From: Atopobium massiliense
GTDB taxonomy: Bacteria > Actinomycetota > Coriobacteriia > Coriobacteriales > Atopobiaceae
DNA length: 64,000 nucleotides
Assembly (NCBI GenBank): GCA_900343135.1
Contig: OPYK01000005.1
Coordinates: 85,136-149,135, forward strand
Direction of reading: 5' to 3'
Shown: piece after piece, positions 18,901-26,913 of the stretch
Layout of the letters: each line of letters starts with the position of its first letter
Position numbering within the stretch: the stretch's first letter is position 1
Notes under the pieces: generated by a model
The model's database searches: none
Told to the model about the DNA's origin: nothing
The model's input: the letters and a program-made list of their open reading frames with translations, nothing else
Translations under genes and position numbers: made by a program

Positions 18901-19836
18901 GGCGCATTCGATGCATCGGGGTATCCGCGCTGCCAGCTTATGGGTTTTGTTGATAAAAACAACCCTAAAAACATTCTTGATAGTGCAGCTAAACAGCAAA
19001 AAAGCCGTTCGATGGGGCAGCTGTCGTTGTTTGATTTGTATGGCAACGTTGAAGGCTCGGGCTTTGAGCAGCATATTCCACCTATCGATCCAAACGATAG
19101 CTGGGATCAGGGCTTTATGCTGGCGCAAGAGCGTGAGGTGCTCGGCATTTACGTAAGCGACCACCCGCTTCGCCCATATCATGTGGCAGTTGAGCGTTCG
19201 CGTGATGTTTCAATTTCGCAGCTTGAGGAAACGCGCGAGGTGCACGACGAAGACGGCTCGCTTCTGCGGCTTGAATATACCGTTGCCGATCACCAAACCG
19301 TGCGGTTAGCTGGTATTATTTCGGCCTCAAGCGTTATTGTTACGCTTACCAAAAAACAGCAGCAAATGGCGCGTTGTATGTTGAGCGATGAAGAAGCCGA
19401 AGTTTCGATGGTGGTATTTCCAAAAGTGTACACGGGCTCTGCGTCGCTGTTGCGTGGCGAAGATGCGCGGGCAACCGATGATGCAAGCGATACCATATTT
19501 GTGCAGGTAACGGGCACTGTTGAGCGCTCCGATAGGGGGCTGCAAATTATTGCGCAAGAGGTGGTGCCGCTTAATCGTGATGTGTCGTACAATTCTATTC
19601 ACCTGCTTGAAGTGCGGCTTGCAAGCTCAAAGCTTACGCAATCAACCATCCGCGCGCTTAAAGACACGCTTGACAGATATCCGGGGTATGACAAAGTGGA
19701 GCTGTTGTTTGAAACGTCCGATCACGAGTGCATGCATATGGAAATACCTTGTCAAATTAACGCACAAAGTAAACTGTTGCGTGCAGAAATTAAGCTCTTA
19801 TTTGGCGAAGACTGTACGATTGCGGTGTTTGCATAG
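15928..19836 (+). CDS. dnaE: DNA polymerase III alpha subunit
   Basis: Replicative polymerase. The N-terminal PHP domain starts HLHNHSQFSILD. The polymerase core has GVGPGRGSAAGA, the catalytic aspartates in PDIDMDFDDER (about residues 473-483) and KMDFLGLRTL (about 634-643). A helix-hairpin-helix and an OB-fold follow, and the tail is the usual tau-binding type. Between residues about 55 and 120 the PHP domain carries a charged Trp/Lys/Asp-rich insertion, which lengthens the protein to 1,302 residues against the usual ~1,160. ATG 15928 has AAGGAG six bases upstream. Confidence 0.97.
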   Translation: MPFVHLHNHSQFSILDAATSIQRMVKAAVERNMPALALTDHEYMFGVPDFDLACRSYNDAAADMKQWKHDVECFKKKWDNPEPAADAADAPRHEQVHRQWHEDMTIWNETHDIAKVQENKPPRIITPIFGCEVNLIPDSCIERGTTQTRYHLPLLVKNNQGYHNLMKLVSEASNKMMYYRPRVTLDMLRTYHEGLICLSGCYQGVIARMVVQHAMDEAEGWARALQDIFGDDFYLELQDHNISLDSWGGMTETDIAHTIYDMGKKLGIATVATNDNHYFSRDDVETRDLLSCISAGTHLDESYQTTLPGSEYYMKTQEEMSSLFSWAPDAIEQTYAIAQKCNFELDWTNMYLPKFPGLREGESSEDRFRAECEAGLARKYGKDWEHTVINGVNVKERFEYEYGVICFKGFADYFLIVQEYVRWAKEHGIGVGPGRGSAAGAIVAYAMDITTFDPLENGLMFERFLSPERTEMPDIDMDFDDERRLEVVQHVRELYGSERVCHVITYSTIKAKQAINDAARVLNYPVSLGQKLSKMISNDPKVKLSYVLEKTDGKEDMYNPDFLKEYETNADERRIIDAARAIEGLTRGEGVHACAVLIAPTPVNDHVPTKLDTKGGVEITQYEGHSVADMGLLKMDFLGLRTLTVISKTLENIRTRYPDLSLIDTFSPTVKAALKEGATSIDIDPAKIDFSDPAIYKLLSSGHTAGVFQVESEGMTATIKNMKPREFRQIVALIALYRPGPLGAGMVTSYINRMNGREPVVFYDDRLSEILDETYGTIVYQEQVMQISVKMSGFSKGESDSRIRKPVAKKKIALLTSTIFHWENGKDETTYDHWMGGAKANGYKEDVAQKIWDDVLEFASYAFNKSHSAGYAILVMQTAWLKAHFPREYMASVLTSYMGKTDKITHYISACHHEGIDILPPDINESRRDFTATAQGVRFGFAGIRGVGEQVGEAIMQERADHGSFLHLHDFVNRSDSACANRRVVEALIKAGAFDASGYPRCQLMGFVDKNNPKNILDSAAKQQKSRSMGQLSLFDLYGNVEGSGFEQHIPPIDPNDSWDQGFMLAQEREVLGIYVSDHPLRPYHVAVERSRDVSISQLEETREVHDEDGSLLRLEYTVADHQTVRLAGIISASSVIVTLTKKQQQMARCMLSDEEAEVSMVVFPKVYTGSASLLRGEDARATDDASDTIFVQVTGTVERSDRGLQIIAQEVVPLNRDVSYNSIHLLEVRLASSKLTQSTIRALKDTLDRYPGYDKVELLFETSDHECMHMEIPCQINAQSKLLRAEIKLLFGEDCTIAVFA

Positions 19837-19854
19837 GCTATCGAGTATTATAGT

Positions 19855-19941
19855 ATGACTACCGCGTTTGAACGTTGTGCGCAGCTGGCACCACGTCTGT
19901 TTGATCGCTCCGGTGTTTGGGCAATTCGTTTGAGATTGTAG
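19855..19941 (+). CDS. Possible 28-residue small ORF
   Basis: ATG 19855 opens a 28-codon frame (begins MTTAFERCAQ) in the 190-base gap after dnaE, ending in TAG. Codon choice resembles coding DNA and it ends 85 bases before the next gene. There is no good ribosome site (GTATTATAGT precedes it). It may be a leader peptide, a relic or chance; no family is recognised. Confidence 0.15.
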   Translation: MTTAFERCAQLAPRLFDRSGVWAIRLRL

Positions 19942-20026
19942 CAAAAAACAGCTCGCATTCGTGCAGCGTTTATACGCGGAGCCATTCCACGCGGGTTTAT
20001 GCTGAACTATTGGCAAGGAGGCTTAT

Positions 20027-23000
20027 ATGAGAATAGCGATTCCACAATGTACCATGTGGGCACACAGTCAAAAAGAGGCGCTGTATCGTATTATCTCCGA
20101 AGATGCGCGTGCGCATCGTGCGCATGCCGATATTGTTGTGTGGCCGCTTGCTGCCTCGTGGGCGCTCGAGCCAGGCGCGCCTGCTGCACTAGCGTCACAT
20201 GACCAGGATGTTGAGCCTGCTGTTCCGGCAGGTAGTGCTGCAGATGTTGCAACTCCTACGACGCACACCAGTCACAGTACGCTCGAAATTCTTCACATTC
20301 TTGCACGTACTTTGCACTGTCCTACAAGCATTAGCATGAAGCTGATTGATTCACCTTGCGCGCGCTACATGTCATTTTTCATCTATAATAAGCACGTTTA
20401 TGCAGGTAACGCCTTTGTATATGGTGGTCGCACATGGCGTGTGGTTTATTCGCGTGAAGACCTTGAGCGCATCCAAAAGCCCGCCGTGCAGGATGCTACC
20501 CAAAAGCAGCGCGCGTCGGCGGCGTTATGCGACATTGTTATTTTGCGCGATGCGCACCCCATACTGCTTGAGCAGTTTTGTAACGATGCGTCTGATATGC
20601 TGCATATGCTACCGCATGCCGTTGAGTCTATGGTTGCTTCCAATCCACATATTCCATCGAGTGTATCTACGCTTGTGTATGCGCAGGCACCCGGCTTTGA
20701 TACCGATCATTGCTATATGGGTGGCAGTTTTGTTGCGCTGCCACAAGCACAGGTTGTTGCGCGCGCATCGGCGCAAGACGATGAGCTGCTGCTTGCCGAT
20801 ATTGATGTGCCTGCTATAGTATCTGCGCCGGCAAGCGATCCCAATCCTGGTGTTCTTCTCCCTACTACTAATAACGACCTTGAACTTTCCCTTGTAGCTG
20901 AAGCCTATCGCACCGCTGCACGTGAACATGCACAGACGCTCGAAGAAGAAAAGCTACGCGCGCCCGTATTGGTAAACCACTGTGCGGATGTACCGCATTC
21001 ACTTCGCGCGGTGTATGCCCTTGTGTGGAAGTGTCTTACCTACGCGGTTGTTGATTATATGAAACGGAGTGCGCATGCAGATGCTGCGTGTTATGTAGAC
21101 GGCACGCTTGCAACTAACCTTTTGTGTGTGCTTCTTTGCGACGCGCTAGGAAGCGAGCACGTGCATGTTTATCTGCCGCCGAGCCCCATGTGTACGGGTA
21201 AGCCTGGTATAAGTAAGCTTATGAAACAAACGGGGGTACACGTGCATACGAGCGACATAACGCTCCGCGAATATGTGTCTAATGCACCAAAAGCGCAGAT
21301 AGCCTTAACAAAGTTGCCAATGGTACATGCCGATGTTGCGCAGTGGAGTGCCAATAATGGGTATGCACTTTTTTCTTCGCTCACCAAACTTTCGTGCCTT
21401 ACGCGTCGCATGAGCGATCTTGTTACTGCTGCACTATGCCTGCCCTTTGGTGATTTGTACTTTTGTGATATTTTGCGGCTGGCAGCTGCGCGTAACGACA
21501 TGTCGCCTGTATTGCCTAGCTGCGTGTATTCCAAGATCGAGCGCACACAGCTTGCAGATGAGTATCAACAGATACAGCTTGCAGGTCCAAAAGTACTCGA
21601 CAATGCATTGAACTGGGCATTGTTTATGATGCACCCGCGCTATCGCCGTGCCATGCTGCATAAACAGCCTCGTATTAATCGCAATCCTTCGCCTGAACGC
21701 AGTATTATGTGTGAGTATCTCGCAAACGCAGCGGGTACCCGTCGTGCGCAGTTTCCCGTTGTGCAGCTGAGCGTGGTGCCGTTGCGTGATGTTTTGACGT
21801 GCACACATAAACCGTATGCGCATCGGAGCGTTATGGAGCACTATGTTGATTCTTCCTGTGCTGATATTGATACACAGCTTGCTGATGGGTTGCGTGCTGA
21901 TGGAACAGATGCAGCTACAACGAGCACGCATGCTGCTACAAACGACAGTATTGCGGAGCTTGCACAAGCGTTTGGCATAAAAAACGTTGATGAGTTTTCG
22001 CAGCTCCTTCACATGGTAAATGGTGATGACGATAACGATACTACCAGCGATACTACCAACGGTGCCAATAATCCAAACAAGCGTGGTGGCGATGATGTGC
22101 CCAGCGACGATGCCGGCGATATAGATGATGACTATGACGATTATGACGATGATGAACTTACTGACGAACAATACGATGCATACTACAATGACAGCTATTA
22201 CGCGGACGGTACCGATCCCGATGATGACGAAGATGAGGAAAACGAAGCCCGAGCACAAGCGATGCGGCGTTTTTCCGATTTTCTTTTCTCTTCTGATGAC
22301 AAGGACGATAGTGATGACGCAGACGAGCAAACAAGCGATAGAGACTCTGATAGTGATGATGACGAGGGGCATATAACTGGCGTTATGTATATTAATGGCG
22401 CGAGCAATCCCGAAGACATTGCCAAGCAGTTGCACGATGTGTTTTCTCGCATAAAAAAATCGGCGCGTGACCACAACGGTGATGTGCATCACATAGAGGC
22501 ATCTGCTGAGCTTACCGATATGGATGGCGAGCCTATTGATGTATCAAAGTTGCCCCCCGAAATTCGCAACAAAATTGAAGCTATTGAACATGCACTTACG
22601 GAAATGGGTGCCGAGATTTCGCATTCGCATGCTCATAAGGATGAGGATGACGAACTTGATGAGCTTGATGACCTTGATGAAGCAGATGCGGATGATGAGC
22701 CTCATGTGCCCGATGTGCAAGACACCATTCAGCGTGCACTTAATGCAGCAGGTGCCGGTTCGCTTGACGAATTTTTGCAGAATTTGGATGAGGACGACCT
22801 CGATGCGCAGCTGTATAGACCTGCAGGTAGGGTGGATGCAGATGGTGTGGTGCATGCGCCAACACCAGACGAGATGATTGTGCATTTAATGTCGTCCATC
22901 GAAGTTGCTGCCCATGGTAACCCCGATTCAGGTTTTTACATTATGGATGCATTATTAAATTCGATAGAATCAAAAGAGCAGGTAACAGCGGCAGACAAAC

Positions 23001-23263
23001 GCCGCGCAAAAGAACATTTGGTGTTTTTGCTCGGCTATATTGTTGATTGTATGCATACGCGTGCATATTTAGAGGAGCTCGACCAGCGTGACGCAGCCGC
23101 GAAAGCACGCGCTGATGCACAAAACGACAAAGGGCATGACATGCATACGTCCACGTCGAAGGGGTTCAATGACGCTGCACTTGACGCTGTAATTGCAAGC
23201 ACGCAGGGCGTTGTTAATGCTGAGCACCACAATGCATCTAACAATCCGTTTTCTATTAATTAG
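20027..23263 (+). CDS. Degenerate glutamine-dependent NAD+ synthetase-like protein with acidic C-terminal extension
   Basis: Unknown 1,078-residue protein whose first ~600 residues follow the layout of two-domain NAD+ synthetase (NadE). A nitrilase-like half runs from MRIAIPQ (residue 1) through VYAGNAFVYGGR to MGGSFVALP and LLADIDV. An ATP-pyrophosphatase-like half then has RAVYALVWKCL, FGDLYFCDILRLAA and RYRRAMLHKQPRI, the counterparts of NadE's GDL and YKRRQ elements. Both active sites look lost: the usual Glu in FPE is WPLA, and the SGGIDS P-loop is VDGTLA (about residue 357). Residues about 665-785 are extremely Asp-rich, then a helical polar region. AAGGAGG precedes ATG 20027. It lies between dnaE and ruvC. 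The similarity is from my reading, not a database search. Confidence 0.6.
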   Translation: MRIAIPQCTMWAHSQKEALYRIISEDARAHRAHADIVVWPLAASWALEPGAPAALASHDQDVEPAVPAGSAADVATPTTHTSHSTLEILHILARTLHCPTSISMKLIDSPCARYMSFFIYNKHVYAGNAFVYGGRTWRVVYSREDLERIQKPAVQDATQKQRASAALCDIVILRDAHPILLEQFCNDASDMLHMLPHAVESMVASNPHIPSSVSTLVYAQAPGFDTDHCYMGGSFVALPQAQVVARASAQDDELLLADIDVPAIVSAPASDPNPGVLLPTTNNDLELSLVAEAYRTAAREHAQTLEEEKLRAPVLVNHCADVPHSLRAVYALVWKCLTYAVVDYMKRSAHADAACYVDGTLATNLLCVLLCDALGSEHVHVYLPPSPMCTGKPGISKLMKQTGVHVHTSDITLREYVSNAPKAQIALTKLPMVHADVAQWSANNGYALFSSLTKLSCLTRRMSDLVTAALCLPFGDLYFCDILRLAAARNDMSPVLPSCVYSKIERTQLADEYQQIQLAGPKVLDNALNWALFMMHPRYRRAMLHKQPRINRNPSPERSIMCEYLANAAGTRRAQFPVVQLSVVPLRDVLTCTHKPYAHRSVMEHYVDSSCADIDTQLADGLRADGTDAATTSTHAATNDSIAELAQAFGIKNVDEFSQLLHMVNGDDDNDTTSDTTNGANNPNKRGGDDVPSDDAGDIDDDYDDYDDDELTDEQYDAYYNDSYYADGTDPDDDEDEENEARAQAMRRFSDFLFSSDDKDDSDDADEQTSDRDSDSDDDEGHITGVMYINGASNPEDIAKQLHDVFSRIKKSARDHNGDVHHIEASAELTDMDGEPIDVSKLPPEIRNKIEAIEHALTEMGAEISHSHAHKDEDDELDELDDLDEADADDEPHVPDVQDTIQRALNAAGAGSLDEFLQNLDEDDLDAQLYRPAGRVDADGVVHAPTPDEMIVHLMSSIEVAAHGNPDSGFYIMDALLNSIESKEQVTAADKRRAKEHLVFLLGYIVDCMHTRAYLEELDQRDAAAKARADAQNDKGHDMHTSTSKGFNDAALDAVIASTQGVVNAEHHNASNNPFSIN

Positions 23264-23312
23264 CTGCGACGCCGCGATTTCAACCGTGACTTAAAGTAAA
23301 TGAGCTGGTAGC

Positions 23313-23966
23313 ATGATTATTCTTGGCATCGACCCCGGGCTTGCGCATACGGGCTGGGGCATTATCGAAACGAAGGGCAGTGTGTGCCGTGCGCGCGCGT
23401 ACGGCTGCATTACCACGCATGCTGCAGAATCGCTTGATCGCCGATTGGGTAGCATTTACGATGGCATTGAGCAGGCAATTTGTACATATGCGCCTGCGGA
23501 AGTGGCTATCGAAAAGATATTTTTTGGCGAGAACACCGCTTCGGCAATTGCTACTGCCCATGCCCGCGGCGCGGCACTTGTTGCATGTGCACGAGCGGGC
23601 ATTGTACTGGGCGAGTACACGCCTATGCAGATAAAACAGGCTGTTGTTGGCACGGGCTCGGCAGATAAGCGCCAGGTTATTTATATGGTGCGTACGATTC
23701 TTAAACTCGACCACGATCCCAGACCCGACCACTGCGCTGATGCACTTGCCGCAGCTATTTGCCATCATAATGCTCAAAGCACGCAGCGCTTGGCGTATAA
23801 ATCGGCATCTGTGCAAATGCTCGAGCAGCTTACTGCGCAGCAGGCCTACGAGCGTGCGCTTGCACGCGAGCACACGCAGGCGGCAACACAGGCGCACGCC
23901 GATTATGCGCATGGTAAGGGTAACATTATGAACAAAACACGACAAAGCAGGAGAAATAGCTTATGA
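23313..23966 (+). CDS. ruvC: Holliday junction resolvase RuvC
   Basis: Endonuclease that cuts Holliday junctions together with RuvAB. Conserved acidic residues appear as GIDPGLAHTGWG (first Asp), VAIEKIFFG (Glu) and DHCADALAAAICH (C-terminal Asp pair). A ~45-residue polar C-terminal extension makes it longer (217) than the E. coli protein. ATG 23313 has only a weak GAGCTGG site. It overlaps ruvA by four bases (ATGA), so the genes are translationally coupled. Confidence 0.96.
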   Translation: MIILGIDPGLAHTGWGIIETKGSVCRARAYGCITTHAAESLDRRLGSIYDGIEQAICTYAPAEVAIEKIFFGENTASAIATAHARGAALVACARAGIVLGEYTPMQIKQAVVGTGSADKRQVIYMVRTILKLDHDPRPDHCADALAAAICHHNAQSTQRLAYKSASVQMLEQLTAQQAYERALAREHTQAATQAHADYAHGKGNIMNKTRQSRRNSL

Positions 23967-24589
23967 TTGTACAGCTTTCGGGAACGCTCGTTGAGCTTAC
24001 AAGCTCACACGTAATAATTGATGTGTCTGGCGTTGGCTATGAGCTGGGCATTTCGGCAAGCTGCGCAGCACACTTGCCAGCCGAAAAGGGAAGTCCGCTT
24101 GTGTTGCTCACACGTATGATCGTAAAAGAAAATGCCCTTGAGCTGTATGGATTTGCCGACGCGTATGAGCGTCTTATGTTTGATACCATTATTAGCATCT
24201 CGGGCGTGGGGCCAAAACTCGCCCTAGCAATTTTGTCGCTGTATACGCCTTCGCAGCTGCTAACTATTGCACAAACGCAGGATGTGGCGGCGATGTCGCA
24301 GGTAAGCGGTGTTGGCAAAAAGAAGGCACAGCGCCTGCTGCTTGAGCTTGCCGACATGTGTGCGCGCACAGGTGAGCTGCAAGGATGCATGTCTGCAGCA
24401 GCTCCAAGCGCAAAAGCAGCGTCTTCAGAGCAGCGTGGCGACCCCATGTTTGATGCGCGTGCAGCGCTTTCGTCGATGGGCTTTACAGCAGTAGAAATTG
24501 AGCGCGCGCTTGAAGGCTGCAGTACCGACAATCAAACAGCAGAATCGCTGGTAGCGCATGCATTACGTAGTCTTGCGCGAGGGTTATAA
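23963..24589 (+). CDS. ruvA: Holliday junction branch-migration protein RuvA
   Basis: Tetrameric protein that binds four-way junctions and recruits the RuvB motor. The N-terminal OB-fold begins MIVQLSGTLVEL. The two helix-hairpin-helix motifs are ISGVGPKLALAI and VSGVGKKKAQRL. The C-terminal RuvB-binding domain includes ALSSMGFTAVEIERAL. 208 residues is normal. AGGAG at 23949-23953 sits inside ruvC. Confidence 0.97.
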   Translation: MIVQLSGTLVELTSSHVIIDVSGVGYELGISASCAAHLPAEKGSPLVLLTRMIVKENALELYGFADAYERLMFDTIISISGVGPKLALAILSLYTPSQLLTIAQTQDVAAMSQVSGVGKKKAQRLLLELADMCARTGELQGCMSAAAPSAKAASSEQRGDPMFDARAALSSMGFTAVEIERALEGCSTDNQTAESLVAHALRSLARGL

Positions 24590-24590
24590 T
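24563..24590 (+). promoter_or_regulatory. Candidate promoter for ruvB inside the end of ruvA
   Basis: TTACGT, a 16-base spacer and a consensus TATAAT lie over the last codons of ruvA. Transcription would begin about 130 bases before ruvB and include the strong hairpin that follows. Inference from hexamer match only. Confidence 0.4.
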
Positions 24591-24619
24591 AAAGGTCGCG
24601 CACACGGCCGACAATGTGC

Positions 24620-24671
24620 CGGCGTGTTGTGCAACGTCGCCGCACAACACGCCGCCAGGCACCACCTGGCG
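24620..24671 (+). other. Two adjacent hairpins in the ruvA-ruvB gap
   Basis: A perfect 13-bp stem (CGGCGTGTTGTGC pairing with its complement, loop AACGTCGCC, 24620-24654) is followed directly by a second stem CGCCAGG / CCTGGCG with loop CACCA (24653-24671). Neither has a T-run, so they are not standard terminators. In a ruvB leader transcript they could affect stability or attenuate. Confidence 0.6.
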
Positions 24672-24731
24672 CAACACGAATCGTGCACTATTTGCAGGTA
24701 TGCATCGTATAACGTAAGGTAAGGATAACGT

Positions 24732-25841
24732 ATGTGGGAAAACACGCACGACAATTTATTTGAAGACGAGCCTGGTACGCAGGGTGATATGCGCACAGCT
24801 GCATATGCTTCGGCACACGAAAGTTCGCCCGCCGCTGCACTACCGCGTAATGTTGACCCTACCTGCACCGATGAGGATATTGACGTTGAGCGTTCGCTTC
24901 GTCCCGAAACGCTGAGCGATTATTGCGGACAAACGCGTGTCCGCGAAAACATGCGTGTGCTTATTTCGGCTGCAAAAGAGCGCAACGAAACCCTCGACCA
25001 CGTGCTTTTTTCGGGTCCTCCGGGTTTGGGTAAAACTACGCTTGCATCCATCGTGGCGCACGAAATGAACGCGCGCCTTAAAACAACGTCGGGTCCTGCC
25101 ATTACGCGTACGGGCGATTTAGCAGCGCTGCTTACCAATCTTGAGGAAGGCGACGTGCTGTTTGTCGACGAAATCCACCGCCTTAATCACCAAATTGAAG
25201 AAGTGCTCTATCCCGCCATGGAAGACTTTGTGCTCGACATTGTTATTGGTAAAGGCCCGGCAGCACGCTCGATTCGTCTCGATTTGCCGCACTTTACGCT
25301 GATTGGCGCTACTACACGCACCGGTTTGCTCAGCGGTCCTTTGCGCGACCGTTTTGGCATATCCTACCAGCTTGATTACTATTCTGTGGAGGAGCTTGCC
25401 GCCATCGTTACCCGCTCGGCGGGCATTTTGCAAGTGGACATCGACAGTCAGGGTGCGCTCGAAATTGCTTCGCGTTCGCGCGGTACGCCGCGTTTAGCAA
25501 ACCGCCTACTCAAGCGTGTGCGTGACTATGCACAGGTGCGGGCTGCGGGTACTATTAGCTGGGACGTTGCAAGCGATGCGCTTAAATTTTTTGAAATCGA
25601 TGAGCTTGGCCTCGATTGGATGGATAAAAAAATTCTCGATGCGCTGTGCAAAACGTTCCGCGGCCGTCCGGTGGGTCTTACCACGCTGTCGTCTGCAGTG
25701 GGCGAAGATCCGGCAACGCTTGAGGATGTGTACGAGCCATATTTGCTGCAACAAGGCTTGCTCGTGCGTACGCCCCAGGGAAGGCAAGCTACGAGTATGG
25801 CGTTTGAACACGTAGGATTACCTGCGCCAATGTCGCAGTAA
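24732..25841 (+). CDS. ruvB: Holliday junction ATP-dependent DNA helicase RuvB
   Basis: AAA+ motor that drives branch migration with RuvA. Walker A is [12 protein letters not shown], Walker B is FVDEIHRLN, sensor/arginine finger [13 protein letters not shown], and the winged-helix end [15 protein letters not shown] segment is present as [11 protein letters not shown]. The N-terminal ~45 residues before [11 protein letters not shown] are a poorly conserved acidic extension. ATG 24732 has AAGGATAA upstream. 369 residues in all. Confidence 0.97.
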   Translation: MWENTHDNLFEDEPGTQGDMRTAAYASAHESSPAAALPRNVDPTCTDEDIDVERSLRPETLSDYCGQTRVRENMRVLISAAKERNETLDHVLFSGPPGLGKTTLASIVAHEMNARLKTTSGPAITRTGDLAALLTNLEEGDVLFVDEIHRLNHQIEEVLYPAMEDFVLDIVIGKGPAARSIRLDLPHFTLIGATTRTGLLSGPLRDRFGISYQLDYYSVEELAAIVTRSAGILQVDIDSQGALEIASRSRGTPRLANRLLKRVRDYAQVRAAGTISWDVASDALKFFEIDELGLDWMDKKILDALCKTFRGRPVGLTTLSSAVGEDPATLEDVYEPYLLQQGLLVRTPQGRQATSMAFEHVGLPAPMSQ

Positions 25842-25898
25842 GGTGGCAAATCTTTAGCATGTTGCTTCGTGCGTGCCAAACGTCTCGCAATCGTGCAT

Positions 25899-25929
25899 GT
25901 TTACATGCCAGCACGTTTACATGCCAGCA
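25899..25929. repeat. 16-bp tandem duplication
   Basis: GTTTACATGCCAGCA occurs twice with a 16-base period just before the next gene's ribosome site. It looks like a slippage duplication. Confidence 0.8.
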
Positions 25930-25941
25930 GAAAGGATAGCT

Positions 25942-26334
25942 ATGCTTCACAAGGATTATCTCGAAGAAGCCCTCAAAAAGTTTGTGAGTTCAATTACGCT
26001 GCCGCTTACGCGCGCGTGGAAGGAAGGCGACCTTTCACTTCTTGGCGATGTTGATGGTGCAATTGGTGAGCTGCTCAATTTGTCACCGGGCGTGGTGCAA
26101 ACGCTGGCTCCGCAGTCGCTTGTTACCATGATGGAACTTTCGGGTATTGGCGCCGACGTTTCGCACGAAATTGCCTTCGTGTTGCGCAAGGAAGCGCTGC
26201 TGTACGACCGCTGCGATGCCGATGATGCATGCTGTGATGCCCTCGATAAGGCAGAAGCCATTGAACATGCGTTTAACTGCGACGGAACACAGCCACCATA
26301 TCGTTTTCATGCGCTTAATGACGCCCTCAACTAA
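25942..26334 (+). CDS. Hypothetical 130-residue cytoplasmic protein
   Basis: No family recognised. The protein begins MLHKDYLEEALKKF, is mostly helical in appearance, lacks a signal or membrane segment, and has a cysteine pair in DDACCDALD near residue 97. ATG 25942 with AAAGGATAG upstream is preferred to the in-frame upstream ATG 25873, because the latter would place the tandem repeat in coding sequence. It lies after ruvB and before the cold-shock gene, separated from both by untranslated sequence. Confidence 0.7.
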   Translation: MLHKDYLEEALKKFVSSITLPLTRAWKEGDLSLLGDVDGAIGELLNLSPGVVQTLAPQSLVTMMELSGIGADVSHEIAFVLRKEALLYDRCDADDACCDALDKAEAIEHAFNCDGTQPPYRFHALNDALN

Positions 26335-26592
26335 TGGTGAAAACTACCTGTGTTGCGCTTTCGTCATAAAAACTTCAATTGTGTGAATATTTCTTGAACA
26401 TTTTATATAACTTTTAGGGTATTATAGAAGAGCAATCGACGTTCCTCGAGCAAGCATCGCACACGTCACACGTGGTTTTCGGTCACGTGCCACGCGCGGG
26501 TTGTGCTCCATGGGTACTGAGTTGCTTGGCATTGCGCGTGCTGCGTAGCGCGCGTCGTTTATGTCCTTCGGGACTAGTTAGAAAGGCACGAC
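26335..26592 (+). promoter_or_regulatory. Promoter and long 5' leader of the cold-shock gene
   Basis: TTGAAC (26394-26399) and TATTAT (26420-26425) are a candidate promoter with a long 20-base spacer in an A+T-rich stretch. The ~160-base leader that follows contains paired CACGTG elements (26469-26474, 26484-26489) and other dyads. Long structured leaders are typical of cold-shock mRNAs, where they act as temperature-sensitive switches; that role here is inference. Confidence 0.45.
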
Positions 26593-26796
26593 ATGGCTCA
26601 AGGTACGGTTAAGTGGTTCAATCCAGACAAGGGCTACGGCTTTATTTCTCGTGAAGACGGCGACGATTTGTTTGTTCACTTTAGTGAAATTCAAATGGAC
26701 GGCTTCAAAACACTTGAAGAAGGTCAGGCTGTTGAGTTTGATGTAACCACTGGTCAGAATGGCAAGCTTCAGGCTTCCAACGTTCGCCGAGCATAA
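26593..26796 (+). CDS. csp: Cold-shock protein (CspA family)
   Basis: 67-residue single-stranded nucleic-acid-binding OB-fold protein that acts as an RNA chaperone. Both RNA-binding motifs are present: KGYGFIS (RNP1) and DLFVHFS (RNP2). GAAAGG precedes ATG 26593. It stands alone with its own leader and a strong terminator. Confidence 0.97.
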   Translation: MAQGTVKWFNPDKGYGFISREDGDDLFVHFSEIQMDGFKTLEEGQAVEFDVTTGQNGKLQASNVRRA

Positions 26797-26817
26797 CGCT
26801 AACGCATACTAACACAA

Positions 26818-26845
26818 ACGGTGCGCGTCCTGCGCACCGTTTTAG
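26818..26845 (+). terminator. Rho-independent terminator of csp
   Basis: Perfect 9-bp stem ACGGTGCGC / GCGCACCGT with a 5-base loop, followed by TTTTA, 21 bases after the csp stop. Confidence 0.85.
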
Positions 26846-26846
26846 T

Positions 26847-26888
26847 ATGGTTACACGCTTATGGTTACACGCTTATGGTTACATGCGT
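26847..26888. repeat. 14-bp tandem repeat, three copies
   Basis: ATGGTTACACGCTT twice, then a third copy ATGGTTACATGCGT with two changes. It lies between the csp terminator and the 3' end of purH. Confidence 0.85.
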
Positions 26889-26913
26889 GTATTCTGTTAT
26901 GTGGTGTCGCACG

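Noticed and set aside
19860..19940. tRNA-like stretch (GCGCAGCTGG ... ATTCG) after dnaE
   Set aside because: The arms do not pair into a cloverleaf, and there is no plausible acceptor stem or anticodon loop.
21434..22492. 352-residue minus-strand open frame opposite the acidic region
   Set aside because: The Ile/Val-rich translation is the antisense of Asp codons and overlaps a supported gene.
26335..26592. Riboswitch in the csp leader
   Set aside because: No known aptamer core was recognised; a long leader is usual for cold-shock genes.
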